From Zygnema cylindricum (lineage: Eukaryota; Streptophyta; Zygnematophyceae; Zygnematales; Zygnemataceae), in contig JBBHKE010000467.1 of the NCBI GenBank assembly GCA_037447655.1, forward strand, positions 1-64,000: DNA of 64,000 nucleotides, read 5' to 3'. A program made the translations under genes and the position numbers. This document shows, in pieces, positions 31,783 to 41,679 of this stretch; position 1 is the stretch's first letter; each line of letters opens with the position of its first letter. The notes under the pieces are model-generated. The model ran no database searches. It saw only the letters and a program-made list of their open reading frames with translations, and was not told where the DNA came from.

Positions 31783-32818
31783 AAGTCCTCAGAGTGGACA
31801 GCTTCTAAGAAGCCTCTAGGATAACCCTGACCCCTTTCTGTTTCAACAAGAACAACTGTCACCTTGGCAGACAAAAACTCTGACCAACTTCACCCCTATG
31901 AAGGGAAGACTCCCCTGAGTCGATAGCAAAAAGAATCTCTGATTTTGCTCCTCTGAGCAGTAAGTTATAGAGGGTCAAAGTTGACCTTTTGTACACAAGC
32001 TTTTTGGGAGAGAGGGTCCTATCTCCTAATTTTTCTAAGTCCTATCTCTCTCACAGACTCTATCTACTGATGTACGGAGCCAATCAGATTACACTTCCGT
32101 ACACAAAAGTACAGCTGCTAGTGTACTTTATGTACGAACATTGTACGACATGGCCTAAATATCGACACGTGGTATATCCAGATTCGCTCCGTTAATCCTC
32201 GGAGATGCCGCGATCCAATGTCATTCCGCCACGTGTCATCCGATGTGGCGATGACCAAAAACCGCCGAAATCCTCTTCCGCGATCTTGGCGTTTAATTCC
32301 GACCGTCCGATTAAATTCACATTTAATCGTAGCCGTAATAAATACATGCGCGGTATTCGTTTCGCTAAATAAATAAATGCGCGGTATTCGTTTTTTATCC
32401 GTACGTTTACATTACTGGATATATGTCTCCCGTAAAACTGTTTCAGTTAAATGAACTATCCTACGTATTAATGTTTAATTTATTATCAAACCCTACATTA
32501 CGTAACACTATGTCTAGACTCAACGGTTAAATTTACCAGCTACCGGCTGCTTAACGTCCGACAGGTTCCAGGATCAAATCGTGGAGGTATCATATATACT
32601 TTTAGTAAATAAACCCCTAATTATAAATAAAATAATATTTATATCCCGTAAATATCTAGATAGCCTAAGTAGCCATGGCTCTAGCTTCCTCTCCAATTTC
32701 TCAGTGACTGCGACAAGATTGAGAGTTCGAGAGAGAAGTTAGAGGTAGACTGCCTCGGCTTCTTTCTATATTTATATTCAGACCTAGAAAATACTTTAAA
32801 AGACCATTAATTTTTTCA
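31763..32818 (-). repeat. LTR 3 of the composite array (5' LTR)
   Basis: It ends TTTTTTCA at 32818 and is followed by the GGATA target duplication. It retains a CCAAT motif near 32080 and a CACGTGG G-box near 32166. Confidence 0.9.
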
Positions 32819-32823
32819 GGATA
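32819..32823. repeat. Target duplication GGATA, right
   Basis: It matches 18449-18453. Confidence 0.85.
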
Positions 32824-33216
32824 ATGCTCCTCCGTTTTTTTTTCAAACCTCTCCGAAGAATGCTCATCGGCGGTTGTTCCTTATTAGGGTCTCACATCAC
32901 CTCTTGATCAGAGACACGTTTTTCTTCTAGTGGGGGTGTCGGTTCTCGCTCTAGTTCTTCAGCACGTGAAAGCTCATGATCCTCTTCATCTTCGCGGTCA
33001 CCCTCTCGGAGTGGGTAATACTCCAGGTTTTGCAAAATTTTTTGATCCTTCCCCTCTAGTGCTTCCACCTATGTCTTCCTTGCTAACAGCCGCTTCTACC
33101 TCTTCCTCTTCATTCGTTACTGCTGTACTCCGTTGTGCCTCTACAATGGCCTTGGCTGCGGCCAAAAGCTTCTCCCGATAGGGTATATCTTCATTTGCCT
33201 TCCGCATTAGTCTCAA
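32824..33216 (-). pseudogene. Unrecognised broken ORF, upstream half
   Basis: Minus frames read RLMRKANEDIPYREKLLAAA, AIVEAQRSTAVTNEEEEVEA and, after a frameshift, EYYPLREGDREDEEDHELSR and REPTPPLEEKRVSDQEVM. An A9 run near 32840 shifts the frame into the half at 17861-18448 once the insertion is ignored. It is strongly acidic and Glu-rich. It lies just downstream of the gypsy chromodomain ORF on the same strand, so it could be an extra ORF of that element or a separate gene. Confidence 0.5.
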
Positions 33217-33349
33217 TCTTTTTGGTGGTGCAGAGGATGATGACGATATGGACGCTATTGTGGTTGAGAGTTCTAGTTAATTGATAAGTGCAGGTAGGTT
33301 GGTGGTATGAAGCAAGAGGTTCTAAAGCCTGTTGATACTAGGTTTGTCA
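33217..33349. other. Gap between gypsy pol and the broken ORF
   Basis: No domain. No copy of the gypsy LTR is seen here, so the 3' LTR of that element is missing or displaced. Confidence 0.4.
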
Positions 33350-34312
33350 CTAGGGTTGATAGCAACTTTGGTTGGAAGGGGTTGTAGGTCTCATCATCGA
33401 AACCTTCCTTGCGTTGCAGTGTACGAGGGTATCGCAACGTTTGAAACTTCGCCGATTGCGATACTGCGGCGATATCACGGGTTCGACATCGCCAACGTTG
33501 CGATTCACAATTTCGCCATTGCGATCCTCTGTCACCGCAGTCGCGATGTTGCGATTCTCTGACAACGTAGCTGCTATTCTGCGATCCCATGGCTGGGCAG
33601 CGATAGCTCTGCGTTCTTTCGTCATCACTGTTGCGTTCCGTTGCTCAGCCCCCAAGATGACTGCGACGGTTGCGACATTGCGATTGGATTTTCGTAGGCG
33701 TCCGTTGTGTCTAACGCTCCGGGTAGGCTGGGTGTCCAGACTCTCCTTGAATCGGCGCAGTAATTCCGCGACATAAAGATCTTTTTCATCGACCCAAGAA
33801 TCTTCTTCCGCATTGTAACCTTTCCACCGAATCAGGTACTCGGTAGTATGGGACAGCCCGCGTCGTAATTGGCGGGACTGCAGAATCGCTTCCACCTCAT
33901 ATTTATCCATGGGATTTTGAACCGGGGGAAGAGGTGTATGGCAAAGCCGATTCGGGAACATTAAATCAGGGTTGCGCAATGGCTTGAGGAGGGACACATG
34001 AAAGACATCGTGTGTTTTTGAGGCCGAAAGAATGTCAAGGTTGTAAGCAGCCTCGTTTACTTTGGGGAGCATAGTAAATGGCTGTGTAAATCTCTGTGCC
34101 AATTTCATAGAAAAGGCATGTGAGAGGGATAGGTTTGCCATATTCAGCCTAATGTTATCCCCAACACGAAAGTCAATGTGCTTTTGATGAGTGTCGGTTT
34201 GTGATTTTTGACGACTCTTCGCCTGTTGGAGGACTGCCGCCAAATTTCTCCAAATTGACACGCAACATTTCGGCAAAGTCCACTGCGACACGCGTGCTAC
34301 AGTCATTTCCAA
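33350..34312 (-). CDS. gypsy integrase C-terminus and chromodomain, with repeat-derived tail
   Basis: A 320-codon open frame. It contains the GPY/F-type region (FRVGDNIRLNMANLSLSHAF ... LPKVNEAAYNLDIL, KTHDVFHVSLLKPL), then a chromodomain (EYLIRWKGYNAEEDSWVDEK DLYVAELLRRF, residues about 160-195) that would bind modified histone tails and direct integration. About 100 residues follow, encoded by low-complexity DNA with repeated GCGAT/CGCAAC motifs (NRNVATVAV, ENRNIATAV, NRNVGDVE); this tail is probably not part of the ancestral protein. Confidence 0.85.
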   Translation of the reverse strand: MEMTVARVSQWTLPKCCVSIWRNLAAVLQQAKSRQKSQTDTHQKHIDFRVGDNIRLNMANLSLSHAFSMKLAQRFTQPFTMLPKVNEAAYNLDILSASKTHDVFHVSLLKPLRNPDLMFPNRLCHTPLPPVQNPMDKYEVEAILQSRQLRRGLSHTTEYLIRWKGYNAEEDSWVDEKDLYVAELLRRFKESLDTQPTRSVRHNGRLRKSNRNVATVAVILGAEQRNATVMTKERRAIAAQPWDRRIAATLSENRNIATAVTEDRNGEIVNRNVGDVEPVISPQYRNRRSFKRCDTLVHCNARKVSMMRPTTPSNQSCYQP

Positions 34313-35397
34313 TCAGATTTTGGGGAAGGGTTGACTGTCGTTCGATGACGGAGAACGGCGTTGCATTAGTGGAAGAATGGATTGCACTGTTGTATGCAAC
34401 TTCAATCGTCGTCAGTTGTTTTGCCATATCTGTATGGTGTACCAACACGTAAGCGCATAGGGCTTTCTCCAATGTCTGGTTCACTCTCTCTGTTTGTCCA
34501 TCCGTCTGAGGGTGATAAGCGGTGGACATAGCCAAATGTGTTCCGCAAATAGCAAACAGATTCCTCCTGAAGTGACTAACAAATTTTTGGTTGCGGTCAT
34601 TGACAATCTTCTTAGGATGTCCATAGTGGCAGAAGATCACACGGAAGAAGAGATCCGCGACATCTCGAGCAGTAGCCGTGGTTTTTGTGGGGAGGAAATG
34701 GGCGATCTTAGTAAGATAGTCGACGAGAACAAGAATGGAGTCATAGCCATCCGGCGTTAATGGTGGAGCGACGATAAAGTCCATCGAGATCGCTTCCCTA
34801 GGGGCGAATGGCGTTGGAAGGGGCTGCAAGAGTTTTTGACGACCAGGATCGGTTTTATTCCTTTTGCAAGAGTCACGCGTTTCGACATACTTCGCAATAT
34901 CTTTGTCATATTTGGCCAATAGTACGCTTCGGCAACTTGTGTAGTACGTTTGTCTCGCTTGAAGTGTCCGTTGAATGGATCGTCATGGCTTAAATGCAAG
35001 ATAGTATGCCGTAACTCTTGATTTGTTGGAATATACAATCGGGTTGTCTGACTCGTTTTGTATCGCCACATGCCGTTGGCAGTTTGAACCAATATTTTTC
35101 TTTTGACGAGTTCCGCGATTTTGTCGTCGCCTAAGTATACCGCGTTAATTTTGTCCAACCACTTTTCGTCCATTGCAGCGTACTCGTGACAGTGTTGATT
35201 TTTTGGTCGTTAAGTTTGTCAGCTGCGATAGTATCCGCTTCCAAAGTTTCGTCCTTGCGTTTCTCCAATAGCTGTGATATATCTGCCGCGGTCAGCGCAA
35301 CAACGCCTGGTCTTCTTGACAAAGCATGAGCAAGATTTATCTTACCTTGCTTGTATTCGATAGTTAACACCAGTCCGAAATTTTGTAGGAATGTCAT
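34173..35397 (-). pseudogene. gypsy integrase zinc-binding and core domains
   Basis: The HHCC region (RHTILHLSHDDPFNGHFKRD ... AEAYYWPNMTK) lies in 34757-35173. After a frameshift the core reads MDFIVAPP, HPKKIVNDRNQKF and HPQTDGQTERVNQTLEKAL, keeping Asp, Asp, Glu. 35131-35397 holds the RNase H end and linker (EYKQGKINLAHALSRRPG). Confidence 0.88.
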
Positions 35398-36751
35398 CCA
35401 CCTATCTTATTTCTTGGATAACTTCGGTTGTGTTTGCAAATACTGTAACGCATGGTGGTCCTTAATACAGTGATCCGCTTCCCTTGAACGTAACACTTCC
35501 AAACTTCCAACGCATTAGTGATGGCTATTGTTTCTTTCTCTCGAGTGGCCCAATTAAGTTTTGTCGCGTTGTAGGCCTCTTCCGAAATCCTGCATAAGAA
35601 TGGCTCCAATAGCCGTATCACTCGCGTTAGTGATTATTGTCCAAGGTAACTCTGGACTGGGAACCGCTAACACAAAGGCGCTAACCAACTGTTCCTTTAG
35701 CGTGTTAAAGGCTGCCTTCTGCACTGTCTCCCACTCATAAGGATCGTCATTTTTGAGCAAATTAGTGAGTGGTGCGGCAATTTTTGCAAATCCCTCCACG
35801 AACCGTCGATAATAAGAGCATAGCCCAAGGAAGCTCCTCAACTCCTTGATATTTTTTGGTTGAGGCCACTCCTTGATTGCCTTAGTTTTTTTGGGGTCCA
35901 CTGCGATTCCATCTTGACTGACCACGTGACCCGAAAACTCAATTTTGTCTTTTAAAAAGTCGCATTTGCTCATCTTCGCGTACAACTTGTTCTCCCTTAA
36001 AACCTGTAAGACAATCCTTGGGTGCTGGATATGGTCTTTTAACGTCTCACTATACACCAAAATGTCATCTAAAAAGATGATTATAAACGCGGCCAAATAT
36101 TGCCAGAAGATCGTGTTCATCAAATGCATAAACCTAGCCGGGGCATAGGTCAATCCAAACGGCATGACCAAAAATTGGAAATGACCGTACCGCGTTCAGA
36201 GTGGAATCTTTTCCACATCTTCCTCTGCAATTCTAATTTGATGATAGCCAGTTCGTAAGTCTATCTTAGAGAAATACTTGGCACCTCTAAGTCGGTCCAA
36301 GAACTCGTCTATACTGGGAAGGGGGTATGTGTCTTGACCGTTAACTTATTTAGAGCGCAGTTGTCCAGACATATACGTAGACCTTCATCTTTCTTGGTCA
36401 CGAAGAGGACAGGGGCTCCGTATGGCGACTTGCTCGGCTTAATCCCTCCAGCCTCTACTTACTCTGAAAGTTGTCTTTTGAGTTGGTCCAACTCGGTGTT
36501 ACCATTTTATACGACCTGTTGGGCGAGGGAACTGCTCCCGGAAAAATCTCGATCTTGTGGTCAACGTCACGTTTTGGAGGTAAACCTTTTGGGAGTTTTG
36601 GGGGAAAACCATCAGCATACTCTTCGATAAGCTTTGTCACGACTTCCGGGGCCTCAACGGAAGCCTTTCCTGCGGTGTTCCCTTCTATGGAGCCAAATTC
36701 GGGATCCTTTTTTTCCCACTTCTCCGGAATCCCGTCTTTGACTTTCTCCAC
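35394..36751 (-). pseudogene. gypsy reverse transcriptase and RNase H
   Basis: 36455-36751 carries the RT N-terminus (FPPKLPKGLPPKRDVDHKIE). 35554-36171 has [16 protein letters not shown], the catalytic FLDD ([12 protein letters not shown]), [20 protein letters not shown] and the start of RNase H ([15 protein letters not shown]). Stops and frameshifts around 36180-36480 and 35600 break the frame. Confidence 0.88.
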
Positions 36752-36754
36752 AAA

Positions 36755-37345
36755 TTATACAACCACGATTCTAATTGTTTCTCCTTTCTTGAGGGCCCTC
36801 TTAAGCTGTAAAACCGAAAGCAGGCGTCCCTCTTTTGGGTCTTTACCAGCCACTCCCACCTTTACCTCGAACTCTCTTTCACCTTTACCCATTTTCATGC
36901 TATTACTCCTCCAATCAATCTTCGGATTCCACTTTTGGAGCCATGGCTTCCCTAAGATTACCTCATAATCTTCGCGGGGTAAGACGTGAAGAGTGTCATA
37001 CCAATGAAAATTCCCCATACTAACTCGTAACCAAGGTGTGCGATGGGTAATCACAATCGAACTACCATCGGCTAATTAAACTGATTGATGGTTTGGAACA
37101 ATGATAAGAGGGAGTTTCAACTTCTTCACCGTCTTCTCGTTGATAAAGTTCCCGACGCGCCCGAATCCACTATGAAACTGGTTGCGCTGCCCCCCGATTT
37201 TACCCGAAAAAACCAAGGGATCTCCACCTTCTCCAGCGAGTCTCATGGCATTAAGCTTGCCCCTCCTAAGGCTTTTCTTTTTGGGACATTCTCTAGCCAT
37301 ATGGTCTGGGGAACGGCACTAGAAGCATAGTCCATTGAACCTCCT
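36755..37345 (-). pseudogene. gypsy protease and zinc knuckle
   Basis: The knuckle ends in DHMARECPKKK near 37295. The protease site VDSGASGNFIN is present near 37165, but a one-base shift splits it between frames. The C-terminal part reads YEVILGKPWLQKWNPKIDW (36755-37054), typical of gypsy proteases. Confidence 0.8.
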
Positions 37346-38198
37346 GCGTTGGAGCTCCACGGGGAAGTGATCGTCGGTTTTGTTTTTGGCGGTACTCTTC
37401 TTCTTCTTGAGTGCGTTAACCGCGTCTGCCTCCTCCTTGATGGCTCATAACTCCATAGGGGTTGGTCCGTCGTCCCTTGGACCTCCTCCGTTGCTACTTG
37501 ATCCAAAGTGATAGGATCTACGGAGAGTGAAGTCTACGGATTCGGTACGTTCTGCGAACTGAACAATTGCCGAGAGACTAGCAGTTGTTGTTTTTTGTGT
37601 GAGCCACTGTTCCACATCCCTCCGAATAGACGCCTTGAGTCCCTTAACATATCGATGAACCGCTTCATCCTCCGTCATCGTTGGGATTTGAACCTTGCAT
37701 TCCAAGAATCGTTGCGTGTATTCCAAAACAGAAGTGCTTTGTTTCAACACCGAAATCCTATCCTAACCGAAATTCATGTCTTAACTATGTTCACATGTTG
37801 CCAGGAGGCACAAAAAGAATTGACGAACATGGTCCAAACAGTGGGTACCTTGTCGCTTTCCACCATTGCTCTCCACCATGTCCTTGCGGCTCCTTTAAAT
37901 AGCCCTCCCGCGTAATAAACCTTTTCACGCTCAGACAGGCCGAGGAAGTTCTCCAGATAATTTGCTACTGAAGACAACCACCCGTCAAGATTCTTATGCT
38001 TGGCAGGGTCAAATTATCGTGAAGTCTTAACTTAGGCCTCCGCAAATCTCTCTCGGCGCCTCCATGTGTCCGATCACAAAGACGAGATTCTAAAGTTGCG
38101 ACGGTGTCGCTCAGGTGAGCGTTTTGCAATCTGACATTCTCCAATTCTCGAAGTACTCGCTGTAACATATCAGCTGTGAAAACGGCATGACCTTCCAT
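37346..38198 (-). pseudogene. gypsy Gag
   Basis: The start at 38198 gives a coiled-coil-like N-terminus (MLQRVLRELENVRLQNAHLS, DTVATLESRL). After frameshifts: FLGLSEREKVYYAGGLFKGA ARTWWRAM (37774-37977) and SVLEYTQRFLECKVQIPTM, RYVKGLKASIRRDVEQWL (37445-37750), the Retrotrans_gag core. Confidence 0.85.
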
Positions 38199-38218
38199 GC
38201 TGCCGAGTCACGAGGATC

Positions 38219-38230
38219 GCTCCGATACCA
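38219..38230 (-). promoter_or_regulatory. gypsy primer-binding site, tRNA-Met 3' end
   Basis: The minus strand reads TGGTATCGGAGC, one base off the complement of the initiator tRNA-Met 3' end (TGGTATCAGAGC), one base after the LTR end. It contrasts with the internal site used by the copia family here. Confidence 0.8.
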
Positions 38231-38231
38231 A

Positions 38232-38960
38232 TGTAAAAGGGGTGGGACTAGTCCACACACATCGGTAGTGCACAGCAGAAAATAACCAGGAGTTCACTCG
38301 TAGCAACATCAACAGCCAACAGCGTACACAACATACACAATGAAGGGCTTAAGAGTTTATATTTCTCCGAGAAACGGATTACAAAATTGGAGTTCACTCG
38401 TAGCAACATCAACAGCCAACAGCGTACACAACATACACAATGAAGGGCTTGAGAGTTTTTATTTCTCTGAGAAACGGATTACAAAATTGATTGCTTGTTG
38501 GAAGATGTCTACTCGCAAAAGAGTGTCTCTTCACTATGTCTACCCACTATTTAAACTAGTTATTTGCTAGTCAATCCGGTTCTACAGCTGGCTAACTATG
38601 TACACGTGGACATTCTTCACTAACTACACCCTATCCACACTAAGTTCTATAACTATACAGTTCAATCTACATTTTGCTATGTTGCTATGCTGTTAAGTTG
38701 CATTGTTTTGCTGCTCTACTACATTGCTATGCTGCGCTAGTCTGACATCGCAGCTACAACTGCTTCTCAACTTGTTGAAATTAGTAGTTTTATTTGTTGG
38801 ATTTTGGAAACCTTAAGTCCTCTCTATATCACATTACTATGCTGCCATGCTGCGCTGGTCACACCGTAGTCATAGCAGCGTGTGTGATAAAGATATTGCG
38901 CTGCCATGCTGCGCTGGTCACATCGCAGTCATAGCAGCTTGCGTACTTGGTACTAAGTTT
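38232..38960 (-). repeat. gypsy 5' LTR (outer boundary uncertain)
   Basis: The inner end is TTTTACA on the minus strand. It holds a 100-bp tandem duplication (38289-38488) and, further out, degenerate GCTATGCTGC repeats. AATAAA on the minus strand near 38460 could be the poly(A) signal. Confidence 0.55.
38289..38488. repeat. 100-bp tandem duplication in the gypsy LTR
   Basis: Two copies start GGAGTTCACTCGTAGCAACA at 38289 and 38389. They differ at about three positions. Confidence 0.9.
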
Positions 38961-39831
38961 ATTGGAACGTACAGAATTGGACTTCAAGTGACGCGAAGAA
39001 ACATAGACGAAAGTGCGGAATGTGTTGGAGAAATGGACGGCGGATCGCGAAGTGATCCGGTGATTAATATTCGAAATGATTTAAATTGTACGTGGGTCGT
39101 ACGAAACATAATGCGACGGTCAAACATGTGATGAATTGGACGCCACCGGAGCTACGGACGGCGGCGCCGTCAGTTTGGTGAGGGACGCGAAATCGCGTCC
39201 ATCACATGATATTTATTTTGGACGGTCCTGATTCGTTTGACGGAATTCGTACGACGTGTAAATATTTAACAATGTTTTGTCCTGTGTATTTAATTATTAG
39301 TGTAGATCTTAGGTACACTCACATTAATAGAGGTAGTTGATTGATTACGTACGGCTGGTATGCCTCCGTACAGTTAGTAGTAAGCTGTAGTGTATATTTG
39401 TAGGACTTAGTCATTTCTAGACTTAGGAACTTTTTGGACAGAAATTGTTTCTGTTCCTTTTTGGGAATTTCATCTAAGAATTGCTCTCAGTTTTATTCGC
39501 AGAATAATCTGGAATTTTGCATGTGTGTTCCTCCTTATGTGGGCAATATTGTGGCAAATTTGCAAACCTATTGTGTGTCTGATTTGCTTGGGGCGTCATT
39601 GTGAAGTTGGTCAGATTTATCAAAGTTTTGGCAGGCTGTTTTTCTGCAACTTTGACTGAGTGTTGTGATTATTCGGTTTGGTATTATTATATGAAATTTG
39701 GTGGGAATACTGAGTGGACTAGGAAATATCTGGCTGAGTAGTTTCATCTTGGGTTGGTTATTCTGTAGAATTCTGAGTGGAACCAAAGGAGGCTGTTTTG
39801 GGGTAGTCTGTGGTGCTTCCGAGGGTACATT

Positions 39832-40579
39832 CATGGCTGAAAAGGGCTATGAACAACAGGTTTTGGGCCCACGCCCATGGCTACCCATTTTGGATCAATC
39901 AACCCTGCCCATATTTGATGGTTCTAAATATTAGTATTGGAGGAGTATGATGGAGAGCTACTTCAAGTCGAGGAAGCTAATGGATGTGGTGGACGGGACA
40001 TGTGTTGAATCATCGGTTGGATGGGAGGAGAAGAACGATGAGTGTATGCTGATTATCAAGCTATCTTTTAATGAGGAATTTGTATTGACTTACCTTGGTC
40101 TGGAAAGTGCAGCTGAGTTATGGAAGTGCTTAGAATGTGGATATCAAAAGACTTCCGTGTATCACTGGATGAGTAGTGTCACAAAAATAGTTGAGTATAA
40201 GTATGATGGAGGTAGTATGATGAATTACTGTATTCGGTTACAAATATTGTTTGTAGAAAATGAGAGTGCAGGTGGAAACTTTACAAATGCTCAAAAGGCT
40301 TTTCTGTTAATGAAAGGATTACCTAAGGAATATAGGTGTGCTTTAGATAGATTAAAACAGGTTGATAAAAATGATTGGAACTTACAATTAGCAATCAGGT
40401 GTGTTTTAGAAGAAGAGGCCAATAATGGGGCTCTAAAGATTAGGGGGATTTTTCAAGGTGTCAGATCACAATTTCAAAGAAATAAGAAAAGTTGTAAGGT
40501 AGAAAACTGTTTTTATTGTAATGATGTAGGACATACTTTCAGGGTATGTCCTCTATATAAAAGTGCATGTCTCACATGA
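39832..40579 (+). pseudogene. copia family B gag
   Basis: The frame starts MAEKGYEQQVLGPRPWLPIL inside the LTR end and runs through the primer-binding-like site, as in family A. TAG interrupts FDGSKY-stop-YW at 39932. From 39947 it is open for 210 codons: MMESYFKSRKLMDVVDGTCV, capsid (LESAAELWKCLECGYQKTSV ... AFLLMKGLPKEYRCALDRLK) and a classical knuckle CFYCNDVGHTFRVC. It ends shortly after the knuckle. Confidence 0.8.
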
Positions 40580-40708
40580 AATTTCAGAGAAGGGTGGGAC
40601 AACAACCGAGTTCAGCCCCCTATACAAAGGCAACAGAATGCATTTACTAATCCGAGGAAATATTGTGAAGATAAAAGGGTTACACCTTCTTTCGAGAAAT
40701 TTGTTTAT

Positions 40709-41158
40709 TTGCCGACCGTCAATTTTGGAAATATGGAGAACGAGGACAGAGGGGGAAAAATAATTGTCACCGAAGATGGTGTGGAGGAAAAGAAGACAGA
40801 AAAGGACGCGGTTTTTGAAACTTTTTCTGGTGACAGATTGGTGAGTGATGAAAATGTGCAAGAGGAAGAGGTTGTTGAAGTAAGAATACTAGGAGGAAGT
40901 GAAAGGGATTTGGAAATTGAAACTGAAAATAATTTGCAGGAGGAGATTAATTCATCTAAAGAAGGAGAGAGGAAAAGTGTTCAGAAAACTGGAGTACGTG
41001 AAGAAGTTCATAATACGGAAGAAGAAAATAAAATTGTGAAAATGGGAAAAACATCAAAATTCGGTAAGAAAATGAGGAAAGGAAGTAGAATTCAAAGGAT
41101 GAATCGTAGAAGAAAACGTAGTCCTAAAGTGGTCAAAAAAAGACGGCGTGAAAAATAA
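40709..41158 (+). CDS. Charged ORF downstream of gag, acidic then basic
   Basis: 149 codons, first Glu/Asp-rich (EDGVEEKKTEKDAVFETF, EEEVVEVRILGGSERDLEIE), ending in a strongly basic tail (RIQRMNRRRKRSPKVVKKRR) that looks like a nuclear or nucleolar localisation or nucleic-acid-binding signal. No known domain. It is in the position of pol. Confidence 0.5.
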   Translation: MPTVNFGNMENEDRGGKIIVTEDGVEEKKTEKDAVFETFSGDRLVSDENVQEEEVVEVRILGGSERDLEIETENNLQEEINSSKEGERKSVQKTGVREEVHNTEEENKIVKMGKTSKFGKKMRKGSRIQRMNRRRKRSPKVVKKRRREK

Positions 41159-41361
41159 ATTTACGGAAGTGACTATCATTAACAATCGGTAATATTCGTG
41201 GAATTTTAATTTTTGGATTTTGATTGGTATAAAATTGATTGAAAAGTAGAGTTTTATTTTGAGAACCTAAAAGAGGTAGCGGAAGCGGTGGCGTGTCTAT
41301 GATGGACAAATTTTGGAAGAGATGGCGGTAGGGAGCTGGAGCAATAGAGACGTTGGACACA

Positions 41362-41430
41362 TGCTGCTATGCTGCTGTGCAGCTATGCTGCTATGCTGTT
41401 ATGCTGCTATGTTGCTATGTCGAGCCCATG
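41362..41430. repeat. Degenerate GCTATGCTGCTATGC repeat
   Basis: Short tandem units of CTGCTATG. Similar units occur at 38690-38940, at the outer part of the gypsy LTR. Confidence 0.7.
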
Positions 41431-41628
41431 GCTGTGATGCTTCATGCAAGAAGAATAATATATAAATTTGGCGACAAATAACACTCCATGTGTAGAATTC
41501 CTTACGTCGGAATACAATGATCATCCTGACAACATTAGTGTGGACATATAAATGATAAAAACAATGACAAGACATAAAAGTTACCCACCCCGTCCCAATG
41601 TTGGGACCGTCGGGTTCACTCCTGAATC

Positions 41629-41645
41629 ATTCCCCCCCCTTCTTA
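41629..41645 (-). promoter_or_regulatory. Polypurine tract and probable 3' LTR start
   Basis: The minus strand reads AAGGGGGGGGA then ATGATTCAGG. A G-rich run just before TG is the normal junction of internal region and 3' LTR in retroelements. No second LTR copy was found to confirm it. Confidence 0.5.
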
Positions 41646-41679
41646 GGTCCTTGTCCTAAGAAGCCATTAAGACCGAAGC

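Larger units (their letters stand above)
18454..32818 (-). mobile_element. Composite family A copia array (LTR-int-LTR-int-LTR with inverted fragment)
   Basis: Three minus-oriented LTRs (18454-19521, 26373-27409, 31763-32818) alternate with two internal regions. One GGATA target duplication flanks the whole array. The right internal region (27410-31762) is complete in content. In the left one the stretch between mid-integrase and mid-RT is missing, and a plus-strand segment with its own 5' LTR (20691-24670) takes its place. A tandem with shared LTRs can arise by unequal recombination between LTRs or by insertion of a multi-LTR cDNA. Confidence 0.85.
33350..38960 (-). mobile_element. Ty3/gypsy chromovirus, decayed, minus strand
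   Basis: On the minus strand: 5' LTR (38232 upward), tRNA-Met primer-binding site, gag, protease, RT, RNase H, integrase, chromodomain. RT before integrase and the C-terminal chromodomain place it in the chromoviruses. Frameshifts and stops occur in every region. The outer (right) LTR boundary is uncertain, and no 3' LTR was found on the left. Confidence 0.88.
39147..41158 (+). mobile_element. copia family B gag-only element (fragment)
   Basis: LTR sequence at 39147-39858 (close to 5438-6162), a degenerate primer-binding site (GGTTTTGGGCCCACG at 39859), gag, then a charged ORF. There is no pol. No matching LTR follows, so it is 3'-truncated or decayed. Like the element at 11-15 kb, it keeps gag and replaces pol with a charged frame. 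Confidence 0.7.
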
